Below, piece after piece: positions 26,672-37,226 of a DNA stretch of 64,000 nt. Numbering within the stretch: the stretch's first letter is position 1; every line of letters starts with the position of its first letter. The position numbers and the translations under genes are program-made. The notes under the pieces are model-generated. The model saw only the letters and a program-made list of their open reading frames with translations. It did not search any database and had not been told where the DNA came from. Origin of the DNA: CAZTDU01 sp050248795 (GTDB lineage: Bacteria > Pseudomonadota > Gammaproteobacteria > Burkholderiales > SG8-39); contig JBFWRS010000011.1 in NCBI GenBank assembly GCA_050248795.1, positions 31,925 to 95,924 on the forward strand, given 5' to 3'.

Positions 26672-26780
26672 AACCTGATTCTGTCGCGCAGGATCTCGCT
26701 CCACGCCTCAAAAGCGGATCTTGCCGCGCAAGACCTCGCTCCACGCCTCAAAAGCGGATCTTGCCTCGCAAGATCTCGCT
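26671..26780. repeat. 40-bp tandem repeat copying a gene's 3' end
   Basis: Units 26701-26740 and 26741-26780 differ at only two positions; 26671-26700 is a degenerate third copy. Read on the minus strand, each unit re-encodes the last residues WSE(I/V)LR..IRF of the DUF962 protein plus a stop codon (TGA 26750, TGA 26710, TAA 26670). Only the first stop ends the gene; the other copies lie downstream of it. Confidence 0.85.
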
Positions 26781-27062
26781 CCACATGACCCAGTCGCCGG
26801 CGAAGCTGTAGAACGGGTAGGTGAAGGTGGCGGGGCGGTTCTTCTCGAAGAAGAAGTGCCCCACCCAGGCAAAGGCGTAGCCGCAGGCGAGGCCGGCGAG
26901 CAGCCACCACGGGTTCAGTGTCACCACTGCCGCAACCAGACAGCACAGGCCCAGTGACGTGCCGACGAAGTGCAGCCGCCGGCTGGTGCGGTTGGCGTGC
27001 TCCGTGAGGTAGAACGGGTAGAACTCCGCGAAGCTCGAATATTTCCCGGCCACGGCGCTCAC
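26748..27062 (-). CDS. DUF962/Mpo1-like membrane protein
   Basis: Small membrane protein of about 104 residues with the DUF962 pattern: an N-terminal SFAEFYPFYLTEHANRTSRRLHFVGTSLG, two hydrophobic segments and EKNRPATFTYPFYSFAGDWVMWSE. Yeast Mpo1 of this family is an Fe2+ dioxygenase acting in 2-hydroxy fatty acid alpha-oxidation, and the His residues near the N-terminus fit. GTG 27062 overlaps the upstream ETF-QO stop as GTGA. The 3' terminal codons are tandemly duplicated downstream. Confidence 0.82.
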   Translation of the reverse strand: MSAVAGKYSSFAEFYPFYLTEHANRTSRRLHFVGTSLGLCCLVAAVVTLNPWWLLAGLACGYAFAWVGHFFFEKNRPATFTYPFYSFAGDWVMWSEILRGKIRF

Positions 27063-28693
27063 ATCCCCGGGTAGTTGGGGCCGCCGCCGCCTTCCGGCGT
27101 GACCCAGACGATGTTCTGCGTCGGATCCTTGATGTCGCAGGTCTTGCAATGCACGCAGTTCTGCGCGCTGATCTGCAGGCGCGGGTTCGTGCCATCGTCG
27201 TCCCGGACGATCTCGTAGACGCCTGCCGGGCAATAGCGCTGCTCGGGTGCGTCGTACAGTTCCAGATTCACGCTCACCGGCACTGACGGATCCTTCAGCG
27301 TCAGGTGTATCGGCTGGTCCTCGTTGTGGTTGGTGTTCGAGATGAAAACCGACGAGAGCTTGTCGAAGGAAAGCACCCCATCCGGCTTCGGGTAGGCAAT
27401 GGGCTGGAAGTCGCTTTTCGGGCGCAATTGCGCATGGTCCGGACCCTTGTGCCCCAGCGTCCACGGAGCCTTGCCGCCGAATACGATCTGGTCGATGCCG
27501 ACCATCAGCGTGCCCAGGTACAGCCCCTTCGACATCCAGGGCTTGAAGTTGCGGGCACGGTAGAGCTCGTCGAACAGCCACGACTGCCGGAACGCCGCTG
27601 GATAGGCGGCAAGCTCGTCGCGTGCGCGCGCCGCGCCAAGCGCCTCGTGCGCGGCCTGGGCAGCGAGCATGCCCGACTTGATCGCGCAATGGCTGCCCTT
27701 GATGCGCGATGCGTTGAGGAACCCGGCGTCGTCGCCGACCAGGCAGCCTCCGGGGAAGACGAGCTTCGGCAGGGATTGCAGGCCGCCGGCCGCGATCGCC
27801 CGCGCGCCGTAAGCCACGCGCTTGCCGCCTTCGAGGAAGGCGCGGATCGCCGGGTGCGTCTTGTAGCGCTGGAATTCGTCGTACGGACTGAGGTAGGGAT
27901 TCGAATAGCCCAGCCCGACGACGAAACCGACCGCGACCAGGTTGTCCTCGAGGTGGTAGAGGAAGGATCCGCCGTAGGTGTCGCTTGCCAGCGGCCAGCC
28001 CGCGGTGTGCACGACCAGCCCGGGCTGGTGGCGTTCGGGCTTCACTTCCCAGAGTTCCTTGAGGCCGATGCCGTAGACCTGCGGTTCCACGCCTGCGTGC
28101 AGGTGGAATTTTTCTCCGAGTTGTCGCGCGAGGTGTCCGCGGCAACCCTCGGCGAAGAAGGTGTACTTCGCATGCAGTTCCATGCCGGGCTGATACGCGT
28201 CGGTGCGCTCGCCGCTCCGGCCGACACCCATGTCGCCGGTTGCCACGCCCTTGACCGCGCCTTGTTCGTCGTAGAGCACCTCGGCGGCGGCAAAGCCGGG
28301 GAAGATCTCCACGCCAAGCGCTTCGGCCTGCTGGCCAAGCCAGCGCGTGACATTGCCCAGGCTGATGACGTAGTTGCCGTGATTGCGGAAGCAGCCCGGC
28401 AGCATCCAGCCAGGTGTCTTCAGGCTGGAAGACTCGGTGAGGAAGAGGAAGCGGTCCTCGGTCACCGGCGTGGTGAGCGGGGCGCCCTTGTCCTTCCAGT
28501 CCGGAATCAGTTCGCCGATGGCGCGCGGATCCATTACCGCACCCGACAGGATGTGCGCGCCGACTTCCGATCCCTTTTCCAGCACGCAGACGCTGGTATC
28601 GGCAGAAAGCTGCTTCAGGCGGATCGCCGCGGCGAGCCCCGCGGGGCCTCCGCCGACGACCACCACGTCGTACTCCATCGATTCGCGTGCCAT
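27059..28693 (-). CDS. Electron transfer flavoprotein-ubiquinone oxidoreductase
   Basis: Membrane-associated flavoprotein, about 544 residues, that passes electrons from ETF to ubiquinone. The N-terminal FAD motif is VVVVGGGPAGLAAAIRLKQ, and the C-terminal [4Fe-4S] cluster motif is CVHCKTCDIKDPTQNI with an earlier Cys in the preceding segment. ATG 28693 is used; ATG 28678 (MEYDVVVV) is an alternative. It completes, with etfBA and several acyl-CoA dehydrogenases, the beta-oxidation electron chain. Divergent from the thioesterase gene by 25 bp. Confidence 0.94.
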   Translation of the reverse strand: MARESMEYDVVVVGGGPAGLAAAIRLKQLSADTSVCVLEKGSEVGAHILSGAVMDPRAIGELIPDWKDKGAPLTTPVTEDRFLFLTESSSLKTPGWMLPGCFRNHGNYVISLGNVTRWLGQQAEALGVEIFPGFAAAEVLYDEQGAVKGVATGDMGVGRSGERTDAYQPGMELHAKYTFFAEGCRGHLARQLGEKFHLHAGVEPQVYGIGLKELWEVKPERHQPGLVVHTAGWPLASDTYGGSFLYHLEDNLVAVGFVVGLGYSNPYLSPYDEFQRYKTHPAIRAFLEGGKRVAYGARAIAAGGLQSLPKLVFPGGCLVGDDAGFLNASRIKGSHCAIKSGMLAAQAAHEALGAARARDELAAYPAAFRQSWLFDELYRARNFKPWMSKGLYLGTLMVGIDQIVFGGKAPWTLGHKGPDHAQLRPKSDFQPIAYPKPDGVLSFDKLSSVFISNTNHNEDQPIHLTLKDPSVPVSVNLELYDAPEQRYCPAGVYEIVRDDDGTNPRLQISAQNCVHCKTCDIKDPTQNIVWVTPEGGGGPNYPGM

Positions 28694-28704
28694 GGCTTGA
28701 ATTA

Positions 28705-28710
28705 TAGAAT
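28705..28710 (+). promoter_or_regulatory. TAGAAT -10-like element 8 nt before thioesterase ATG
   Basis: The 25-bp divergent gap contains ttatagaat. If this is the -10 element of the thioesterase gene, transcription would begin at or next to the ATG, giving a leaderless message; no SD is visible. No clear -35. Confidence 0.35.
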
Positions 28711-28718
28711 GGCTGTCT

Positions 28719-29132
28719 ATGACCGAGACCAGGCGACTCGCTTTCACCGAACGCATCCCCATCCGCTGGGGCGACATGGACGCCATGGGGCACGTGAACA
28801 ACACCGTGTATTTCCGCTACATGGAGCAGTCCCGCATCAGCTGGGTCGACACGCTGATCCCGCGGGTGGCGGGCCGCGCCTCCGGTATCGTCATCGTGAA
28901 CGCCTCGTGCACCTTCCGTCGGCCCATGACATATCCGGGGACGGTGGAGGTGAAGTTGCTTATAGGCGCCCTCGGCGGTTCCAGCGTGCCTACCTATTAC
29001 GAGATGCGTGTCGACGACGATCCCGCGCTGTTCGCCGAAGGCGCTGCGGTCGTCGTCTTCATCGACATGCAGAAGCAGACGCCGATACGCATCCCGGATC
29101 CGATCCGCAGGCGGCTCGAGGCGCTGACATGA
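28719..29132 (+). CDS. Acyl-CoA thioesterase, 4HBT hotdog family
   Basis: Hotdog-fold thioesterase of 137 residues. The signature RWGDMDAMGHVNNTVYFRYMEQSR, with the catalytic Asp and the HVNN motif, is that of the 4-hydroxybenzoyl-CoA/YbgC-type group. It would release free acid from an acyl-CoA. It overlaps acetoacetyl-CoA synthetase by ATGA, so the pair is probably one transcription unit involved in acyl-CoA homeostasis. Confidence 0.9.
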   Translation: MTETRRLAFTERIPIRWGDMDAMGHVNNTVYFRYMEQSRISWVDTLIPRVAGRASGIVIVNASCTFRRPMTYPGTVEVKLLIGALGGSSVPTYYEMRVDDDPALFAEGAAVVVFIDMQKQTPIRIPDPIRRRLEALT

Positions 29133-31030
29133 GTGATGCGCCGCTGTGGCGACCGTCGCCTGCGCAGGTGGCGGCCACCAACATGGCTGCATTCATGCGG
29201 CTGGCCGGAGGGTTCGGCACCTACGAGGAACTGCACCGCTGGTCGGTGGAGCACAAGGAGGACTTCTGGTCGCTGCTGTGGGACTACGCGGGCGTGCGCG
29301 GCACGCGCGCGGGCCCGGCGCTCATCGACGCCGACAGGATGCCCGGCGCGCGCTGGTTCCCGCAGTCGCAACTCAACTTCGCCGAGAACCTGCTGCGCGA
29401 TGCGGACGACAGCGAGGCGATGGTGTTCTGGGGAGAGGATCGCGTCAGGCGGCGCTACTCGCGGCGTGAACTGCATGCGCTGGTGTCGCGCATCGCGCAG
29501 GCGCTGAAGGCGGCCGGAATAGGCAAGGGCGACCGCGTCGCAGGCTATCTTCCCAACATGCCTGAAGCGGTAGCCGCGATGCTGGCGACCGCCTCGCTGG
29601 GCGCGATCTGGTCCTCCTGCTCGCCGGACTTCGGCGTGCAGGGTGTGCTGGACCGCTTCGGGCAGATAGAGCCGAAGGCATTCTTCTGCTGCGACAGCTA
29701 TCTGTATGGCGGCAAGACCTTCGAACTGGCGGAGAAGAACGCCGCGATCCTGGCGCAGTTGCCCAGCGTGCGTGCGCGCTTCCTGCTGCGATACGGGGAC
29801 GGCACGGTCGAAGGCCTGGAGGCTTTCCAGCCTGCGTCCGTGGCGTACGAGCCGGTCGAGTTCAACCACCCCCTGTACATCCTGTATTCGTCCGGCACCA
29901 CCGGCGTTCCCAAGTGCATCGTGCACGGCACTGGCGGTACGCTGCTGCAGCACCTGAAGGAGCACCGCCTGCACAGCGACGTGAAGCCGGGCGACCGGAT
30001 GTTCTACTTCACCACGCTCGGCTGGATGATGTGGAACTGGCTGGTGTCCGGTCTCGCGAGCGGCGCGACGCTGCTGCTCTACGACGGCTCGCCGTTCGTC
30101 AATCGCGGCAGGGTCGTGTTCGACTACGCCGATGCCGAGCGCATGACCCACCTGGGCACGTCGGCGAAATACCTCGACGCGATCGCGAAGATCAACCTGC
30201 AGCCGCGCGCGACGCACCGTCTGGATTCGCTGCGCGTGCTGTTGTCGACCGGCTCGCCGCTGGCACCGGAAGGCTTCGACTACGTCTACGCCGCGATCAA
30301 GACTGACCTGTGCCTTGCCTCGATTTCGGGCGGCACCGACATCGTGTCGTGCTTTGTGCTGGGCAATCCCGCCGGCCCGGTATGGCGCGGCGAGATCCAG
30401 GCCAGGGGACTGGGGCTTGCCGTCGACGTATTCGACGAGGCGGGCAGGCCGGTGCGTGGCGACAAGGGCGAGCTCGTCTGCACGCAACCTTTCCCGGCGA
30501 TGCCGGTGGGATTCTGGAACGATGCCGACGGCAGCCGATACCGCGCGGCGTACTTCGAGCGTTTCCCCGGCGTCTGGCGGCACGGCGACTGGTGCGAGAT
30601 CACCGCGCATGGCGGCATGGTGATCTACGGACGCTCGGACGCGGTGCTCAACCCCGGCGGCGTGCGCATCGGCACGGCGGAAATCTACCGCCAGGTCGAA
30701 CAGCTCGAAGAGGTGGTCGAATCCCTGGTCATCGGCCAGGACTGGAAGGGCGACGTGCGCGTGGTGCTGTTCGTGAAGCTGCGCGATGGCCTGGCGCTGG
30801 ACGAAAAGCTTGCGGCGCGCATCCGCCAGCAGGTGCGCGCGAATACCACGCCGCGGCATGTGCCGGACAAGATCCTGCAGGTGGCGGACATCCCGCGCAC
30901 CAAGAGCGGCAAGATCGTCGAGCTCGCGGTACGCGATGTCGTGCACGGGCGCGCGATCCGCAATGCCGAGGCGCTGGCGAACCCCGAGGCGCTGGAGCTG
31001 TTCCGGAACCGTCCCGAGCTTCTAGCCTAG
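29129..31030 (+). CDS. Acetoacetyl-CoA synthetase
   Basis: ATP-dependent acetoacetate-CoA ligase of the ANL superfamily, 633 residues. Evidence is the N-terminal segment typical of acetoacetyl-CoA synthetases (RWSVEHKEDFWSLLWDY), ARWFPQSQLNFAENLL, the P-loop YSSGTTGVPKCIVHG, and the catalytic-Lys end RTKSGKIVELAVRD. Length is normal for the family. It allows growth on acetoacetate or recycling of PHB breakdown products, consistent with the phasin in this window. Coupled to the upstream thioesterase. Confidence 0.93.
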   Translation: MSDAPLWRPSPAQVAATNMAAFMRLAGGFGTYEELHRWSVEHKEDFWSLLWDYAGVRGTRAGPALIDADRMPGARWFPQSQLNFAENLLRDADDSEAMVFWGEDRVRRRYSRRELHALVSRIAQALKAAGIGKGDRVAGYLPNMPEAVAAMLATASLGAIWSSCSPDFGVQGVLDRFGQIEPKAFFCCDSYLYGGKTFELAEKNAAILAQLPSVRARFLLRYGDGTVEGLEAFQPASVAYEPVEFNHPLYILYSSGTTGVPKCIVHGTGGTLLQHLKEHRLHSDVKPGDRMFYFTTLGWMMWNWLVSGLASGATLLLYDGSPFVNRGRVVFDYADAERMTHLGTSAKYLDAIAKINLQPRATHRLDSLRVLLSTGSPLAPEGFDYVYAAIKTDLCLASISGGTDIVSCFVLGNPAGPVWRGEIQARGLGLAVDVFDEAGRPVRGDKGELVCTQPFPAMPVGFWNDADGSRYRAAYFERFPGVWRHGDWCEITAHGGMVIYGRSDAVLNPGGVRIGTAEIYRQVEQLEEVVESLVIGQDWKGDVRVVLFVKLRDGLALDEKLAARIRQQVRANTTPRHVPDKILQVADIPRTKSGKIVELAVRDVVHGRAIRNAEALANPEALELFRNRPELLA

Positions 31031-31035
31031 CCGCG

Positions 31036-32856
31036 TTACGCGAGCACCTTCTCGACCTCGGCGTCCACGGCGTCCGAAACGCGGCGCCCTTCGGCCAGCA
31101 GGCTGGCAATCTCGCCTCCGGTGGCAGCGACGTAGGCCGCATCCCTGATCGACTTCAAGTTTATGCGCGCGTTGTAGATCGCGCCCCGCAGCCCGGCCAT
31201 CGCCGACAGCGCGCCGACACCGGCGTCGCTCATCATCGCCGCGTTGCCGCAGCGTGCGGCGGCGAGGCACAGGTCCAGCGCCTCGCGGCACAGGCGCGCA
31301 GTCTGCAATGGCACCTCGGTGGCATGCCGGTAGCCGGCCTGGATCGCGTCTCGCCTGGCCGCCTGCTGAGCCTCGGTGTCCTTCGGCAGGCGCATCGCCT
31401 CGATGACGCCATTGAAGGCCTGCGTGTCCGCGTCGACCGCGGCGAGCAGCCTGTCCTTGATCGACTGCGCACGCACCGCGAGCGCGTCTAGTTCCGCGTA
31501 CCTCGCCGCGAACTCGGGCTTGCCCACCGTCAGGTTGGCGACCATCGCCACCAGCGCGGCGGCGATCGAACCGGACAGCGCGGCGATCGATCCGCCGCCG
31601 GGTGCCGGCGTGTCCCTGGACACCTCGTCTACAAAGTCCGCGACGCTGCGCGCCATCAGCGCGCCGCCACGAGCCGGCATGCCCAGCACTTTCTTGTCGA
31701 TGTCGAAGGGCGCGACATCGCGCAGCCCCATGGCCTGCACCGCGGTTTCGATCACGTCTCCGACCGGCAGTCCGGTCGATTTGCGCATGCGGCGCAGGTA
31801 ATAGCGACCCGATTCCAGCATTGCGTCGAAGGGGACGACGCCGACGATCTCGGAGCCGGTGACCGCAATGCCGCGTGCCTGCGCCTCCCCGCGCGCCGCC
31901 TCCAGCACGGCGTGCGCTGGCGATGCCTTGAAGTCGGTCAGGTTGATGGAAATCTGCGCGCGCTGGTACTTCTCGACCACCCAGCCGACCGCCTTGACAT
32001 GCGTGAAGCGGCCGTCGGCATAGGCCGGCTTGCCTTCGACCGATCCCGGTTGGTAGCCGAGCGCGGCATAGCGCGCCGAGAGGTCCTTGCCGTGCGCCTC
32101 GCGGTAATGTGCCGCCAGCGCAGCCCAGCTCGAGGCGACATGCGCGCAGGCGCCGCAGGGATAGGCGCCGGGGGCGAAGTTCACCACGCTCCCCTTGTAG
32201 TAGAACGGCGACACGTCGCCGCGGCGCAGGTGGCGGCCGCGCTCGCGCAGGTTGTAGGCGATGTCGTCGGCGTAGCGCTTGTCGGTGGTGGCGAGGTTGA
32301 CGTTGTAGGCGATGAGGAACTCGCGCGCACCGATGATGTACGCGCCGGCGCGGGCGTTGTGCGTCGCCGGGCCGAAGTCCGGCTTCCATGCCGGGTCGGC
32401 CAGCTTGCGCGAAAGTCCTTCGTATTCCCCCGCGCGTACCGCGGCGAGGTTGCGGCGCTGTGGCGTCGCGGCCGCATGCTCGTACAGGTACACGGGTATG
32501 CCCAGCTCGCCGATGCGGCGCCCGGTTTCCCTGGCCAGCGCAGCGCATTCCGCCATCGTCACGCCGGCAACCGGCACGAAGGGGCAGACGTCCATCGCGC
32601 CCATGCGCGCATGGCTGCCATGGTGCAGCGACATGTCTATCACTTCCGCGGCGCGGCGGCCGGCGCGGAACGCGGCTTCTGCCACTGCCTCGGGTGCGCC
32701 GACGAAGGTCACGACGGTGCGGTTGGTGTCCTCGCCAGGGTCGACATCAAGCAGCGTGACGCCGCGCACCGCTTCGACTTCGGCGGTAATGCTGCGGATC
32801 GCTGCCGCATCGCGGCCTTCCGAAAAGTTCGGTACGCACTCCACCAGCTTCTGCAT
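31036..32856 (-). CDS. Bifunctional glutamate formimidoyltransferase/formimidoyl-THF cyclodeaminase
   Basis: Fused enzyme (606 residues) that moves the formimino group from N-formimino-L-glutamate to tetrahydrofolate and then releases ammonia. The N-terminal transferase shows HGSHARMGAMDVCPFVPV, and the C-terminal cyclodeaminase shows SRDTPAPGGGSIAALSGSIAAAL. Compared with animal FTCD, an extra stretch of roughly 80 residues (about 200-285, with CGACAH) interrupts the transferase domain, as known in some bacterial versions. It ends the histidine pathway with one-carbon transfer instead of hutF/hutG or direct hydrolysis. Divergent from hutI. Confidence 0.93.
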   Translation of the reverse strand: MQKLVECVPNFSEGRDAAAIRSITAEVEAVRGVTLLDVDPGEDTNRTVVTFVGAPEAVAEAAFRAGRRAAEVIDMSLHHGSHARMGAMDVCPFVPVAGVTMAECAALARETGRRIGELGIPVYLYEHAAATPQRRNLAAVRAGEYEGLSRKLADPAWKPDFGPATHNARAGAYIIGAREFLIAYNVNLATTDKRYADDIAYNLRERGRHLRRGDVSPFYYKGSVVNFAPGAYPCGACAHVASSWAALAAHYREAHGKDLSARYAALGYQPGSVEGKPAYADGRFTHVKAVGWVVEKYQRAQISINLTDFKASPAHAVLEAARGEAQARGIAVTGSEIVGVVPFDAMLESGRYYLRRMRKSTGLPVGDVIETAVQAMGLRDVAPFDIDKKVLGMPARGGALMARSVADFVDEVSRDTPAPGGGSIAALSGSIAAALVAMVANLTVGKPEFAARYAELDALAVRAQSIKDRLLAAVDADTQAFNGVIEAMRLPKDTEAQQAARRDAIQAGYRHATEVPLQTARLCREALDLCLAAARCGNAAMMSDAGVGALSAMAGLRGAIYNARINLKSIRDAAYVAATGGEIASLLAEGRRVSDAVDAEVEKVLA

Positions 32857-32882
32857 CGCTCACTCCTGCGGGTTCGTGGCGA

Positions 32883-32888
32883 TATGAT
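32883..32888 (+). promoter_or_regulatory. TATGAT -10-like element 6 nt before hutI ATG
   Basis: The divergent FTCD/hutI gap holds gatatgatatc, nearly palindromic. TATGAT directly precedes the hutI ATG by 6 nt and no SD is visible, suggesting a leaderless message if used. It could also be part of an operator. Confidence 0.35.
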
Positions 32889-32894
32889 ATCGGC

Positions 32895-34100
32895 ATGCAC
32901 GATGCCGTATGGATGAATGCAAGACTTGCAACGATGTCCGCGGGCGGAGCGCCCTGGGGCGCGGTCGAGGATGGCGTGATTGCGGTCGATGGCGGGCGTA
33001 TCGCCTGGCTGGGTGCACGCAGGGACTGGAGCGGCCGCGCACGCGAAGAGCACGACGCGCGCGGCGCGTGGATCACTCCCGGGCTGGTCGACTGCCACAC
33101 GCACCTGGTCTACGCGGGCAATCGCGCGAACGAGTTCGAGATGCGCCTGCAGGGCGCGAGCTACGAGGAGATCGCGCGCGCAGGCGGCGGCATCGTCGCC
33201 ACGGTCGGCGCGACTCGCGCGGCGAGCGAGGATGCGCTCGTCGCCGCCGGCAGGCGGCGCCTGGACGACCTGCTGGCCGAAGGCGTGACGACGGTGGAAG
33301 TGAAATCGGGCTACGGCCTGGACCTCGACGCCGAAGCGCGCACGCTGCGCGCGGCGCGGCGCCTGGGCGCCGAAGCGCCAGTCGGCGTGAAGACGACCTA
33401 CCTCGGTGCGCATGCGGTGCCGCCCGAATACAGGGGCCGCGCGGACGCCTACATCGATTTCGTCTGCGACGAAGCAATGCCGGCAATCGCGCGCGAAGGG
33501 CTGGCGGACGCGGTCGATGCGTTCTGCGAGGGCATCGGCTTCACGCCGGAACAGACCGTGCGCGTGTTCGATGCCGCGCGTGCGCTCGGCTTGCCGGTGA
33601 AGCTGCACGCCGACCAGCTGAGCGACTGCGGCGGCGCGGCGCTGGCGGCGCGCTGCGGCGCGCTGTCCGCGGACCACCTGGAATACAGCGCCGAAGCCGG
33701 GGTGCAGGCGATGGCGGCGGCAGGTACGGTCGCCGTGCTGCTGCCGGGGGCGTTCTACTTCCTGCGCGAGAAGCAGCTGCCGCCGGTGGACGCGCTGCGC
33801 CGACACGGCACCGCGATCGCGCTCGCCACCGACTGCAATCCGGGTTCTTCGCCGGTGACCTCGCTGCTGCTGGTGATGAACATGGCGTGCACGCTGTTTC
33901 GCCTCACGCCGGAGGAGGCGCTGGCGGGCGTCACGCGTAACGGCGCCCGGGCGCTTCGCCTTGGCGCCACGCACGGCACGCTGGAGGCCGGCAAGGTTGC
34001 CGACTTCGTGCTCTGGGACATCGACTCGCCCGCAGAGCTCGCCTACGCCATCGGCGCCAATCCGCGGCAGGCTACGGTGCGCGCCGGCCGCACGGCTTAG
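32895..34100 (+). CDS. hutI: Imidazolonepropionase
   Basis: Amidohydrolase (401 residues) that opens 4-imidazolone-5-propanoate to N-formimino-L-glutamate, step three of histidine degradation. The metal motif DCHTHLVYAGNR, the later GAHAVPPEY, LHADQLSDCGGAALAA and ATDCNPGSSP are typical. The start MHDAVWMNARLATM aligns with the normal N-terminus. It is divergent from the FTCD gene and convergent with hutH, 7 bp apart. Confidence 0.95.
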   Translation: MHDAVWMNARLATMSAGGAPWGAVEDGVIAVDGGRIAWLGARRDWSGRAREEHDARGAWITPGLVDCHTHLVYAGNRANEFEMRLQGASYEEIARAGGGIVATVGATRAASEDALVAAGRRRLDDLLAEGVTTVEVKSGYGLDLDAEARTLRAARRLGAEAPVGVKTTYLGAHAVPPEYRGRADAYIDFVCDEAMPAIAREGLADAVDAFCEGIGFTPEQTVRVFDAARALGLPVKLHADQLSDCGGAALAARCGALSADHLEYSAEAGVQAMAAAGTVAVLLPGAFYFLREKQLPPVDALRRHGTAIALATDCNPGSSPVTSLLLVMNMACTLFRLTPEEALAGVTRNGARALRLGATHGTLEAGKVADFVLWDIDSPAELAYAIGANPRQATVRAGRTA

Positions 34101-34107
34101 CCGAGGG

Positions 34108-35555
34108 TCAGCCGCTGGAGGGCAGCAGTCCTGCGGCGTGTGCGTTGAAGCGTCCGGCCGCCACCAGCGCCTTTACCGCCTCGATGTCGGCGGCGAAATA
34201 GCGGTCCTTGTCGTAGAACGGCACGCAGGCGCGGATTTCCTTCACTACCTGCTGCAAGGCGGCCGAAGTCCTGCGCGGCGCGCGGAAATCCACGCCCTGT
34301 GCCGCGGCGAGCAGCTCGATGGCGACGATGCCCGCGGTGTTGTCGGCCATGTCGGCCAGTCGCCTCGCAGCGAAGGTCGCCATGCTGACGTGGTCCTCCT
34401 GGTTTGCCGAGGTCGGCAGGCTGTCTACGCTGGCCGGGTGCGCGAGCGACTTGTTCTCGCTTGCAAGCGCGGCCGCGGTGACCTGCGCGATCATGAAGCC
34501 GGAGTTCAGCCCGCCGTGCTCGACCAGGAACGGCGGCAGGCGGCTGATGCTGCCGTCGATCAGCAGCGCGATGCGGCGCTCCGACAGCGCGCCGATTTCC
34601 GCGCAGGCAAGCGCCAGCGTGTCGGCGGCGAGCGCCACCGGCTCGGCGTGGAAGTTCCCGCCGGAGAGCACGTCGCCGCTGTCCGGGAACACCAGCGGAT
34701 TGTCCGAGACGCCGTTGGCCTCTGTGCGCAAGGTGGCTGCGGCTGCGCCCATCAGGTCGAGGCAGGCGCCCATCACCTGCGGCTGGCAGCGCAGCGAGTA
34801 CGGGTCCTGCACGCGGTCATCGCCCTTCAGGTGCGAGGCGCGGATGCCGCTGCCCGCCAGCAAGTCGCGGTAGCGCGCCGCAACCGCGATCTGCCCGGCG
34901 TGGCCGCGCAGCTCGTGGATGCGGGCATCGAAGGGCGTGTCGCTGCCCATCGCCGCGTCCACCGAAAGTGCACCGGCAACCAGCGCCGCGGCGAATGCGT
35001 TCTCGATGGCGAACAGGCCGCGCAACGCAAGCGCGGTGGAGACCTGCGTGCCGTTCAGGAGCGCGAGGCCCTCCTTGGGTGCAAAGCGCATCGGCATCAA
35101 TGCCATTGCCAGGTGCGCCAGCGGTGCCAGGTCTCCCGAGGCGCCGACCGAACCCTTGGCAGGGATGCGCGGATAGCGCCGGCTGTTGTACAGCGCGAGC
35201 AGCGCCTCGATGGTTTCGGGACGGGCGCCGGAGCGCCCGCGCGCGAGGCTCGCGACCTTCAGGGCGATAACCATGCGCACGGCGTCGTCCGTCAGCGGCG
35301 GGCCCACGCCCGCGGCATGCGACAGCACGAGGTTCTCCTGCAGCGCGGCGAGGTCGTCGTCGTCGATCTTCGTCTGCGCGAGCTTGCCGAACCCGGTATT
35401 GATGCCGTAGGCAGGGGCGCCTGCGTCGACGATGCGTTGCACGGCGGCGACACCGGCGCGCAGGTCCGGCAGGCACGCCGGGTCGAGTTCCAGCGCGATG
35501 CCGTCCTCGGCCACCCTGCGCAGGGCGGCGAGCGACAGCGGTGTTGCGCCGAGCT

Positions 35556-35559
<4 letters not shown>
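34108..35559 (-). CDS. hutH: Histidine ammonia-lyase
   Basis: Non-oxidative deaminase (483 residues) turning L-histidine into trans-urocanate, the first step of the pathway. The autocatalytic MIO cofactor triad A140-S141-G142 is in GSVGASGDLAPLAH, and other hallmarks include YGINTGFGKL and TSANQEDHVSM. Only slightly shorter than the usual 500-510 residues. Its start overlaps the hutU stop (ATGA), so hutU and hutH are coupled. Confidence 0.95.

Positions 35560-37222
<1,663 letters not shown>

Positions 37223-37226
<4 letters not shown>

Noticed and set aside
27305..29128. Long upstream extension in frame with acetoacetyl-CoA synthetase
   Set aside because: Runs antisense through ETF-QO and across the thioesterase gene; the family N-terminus begins at 29129.
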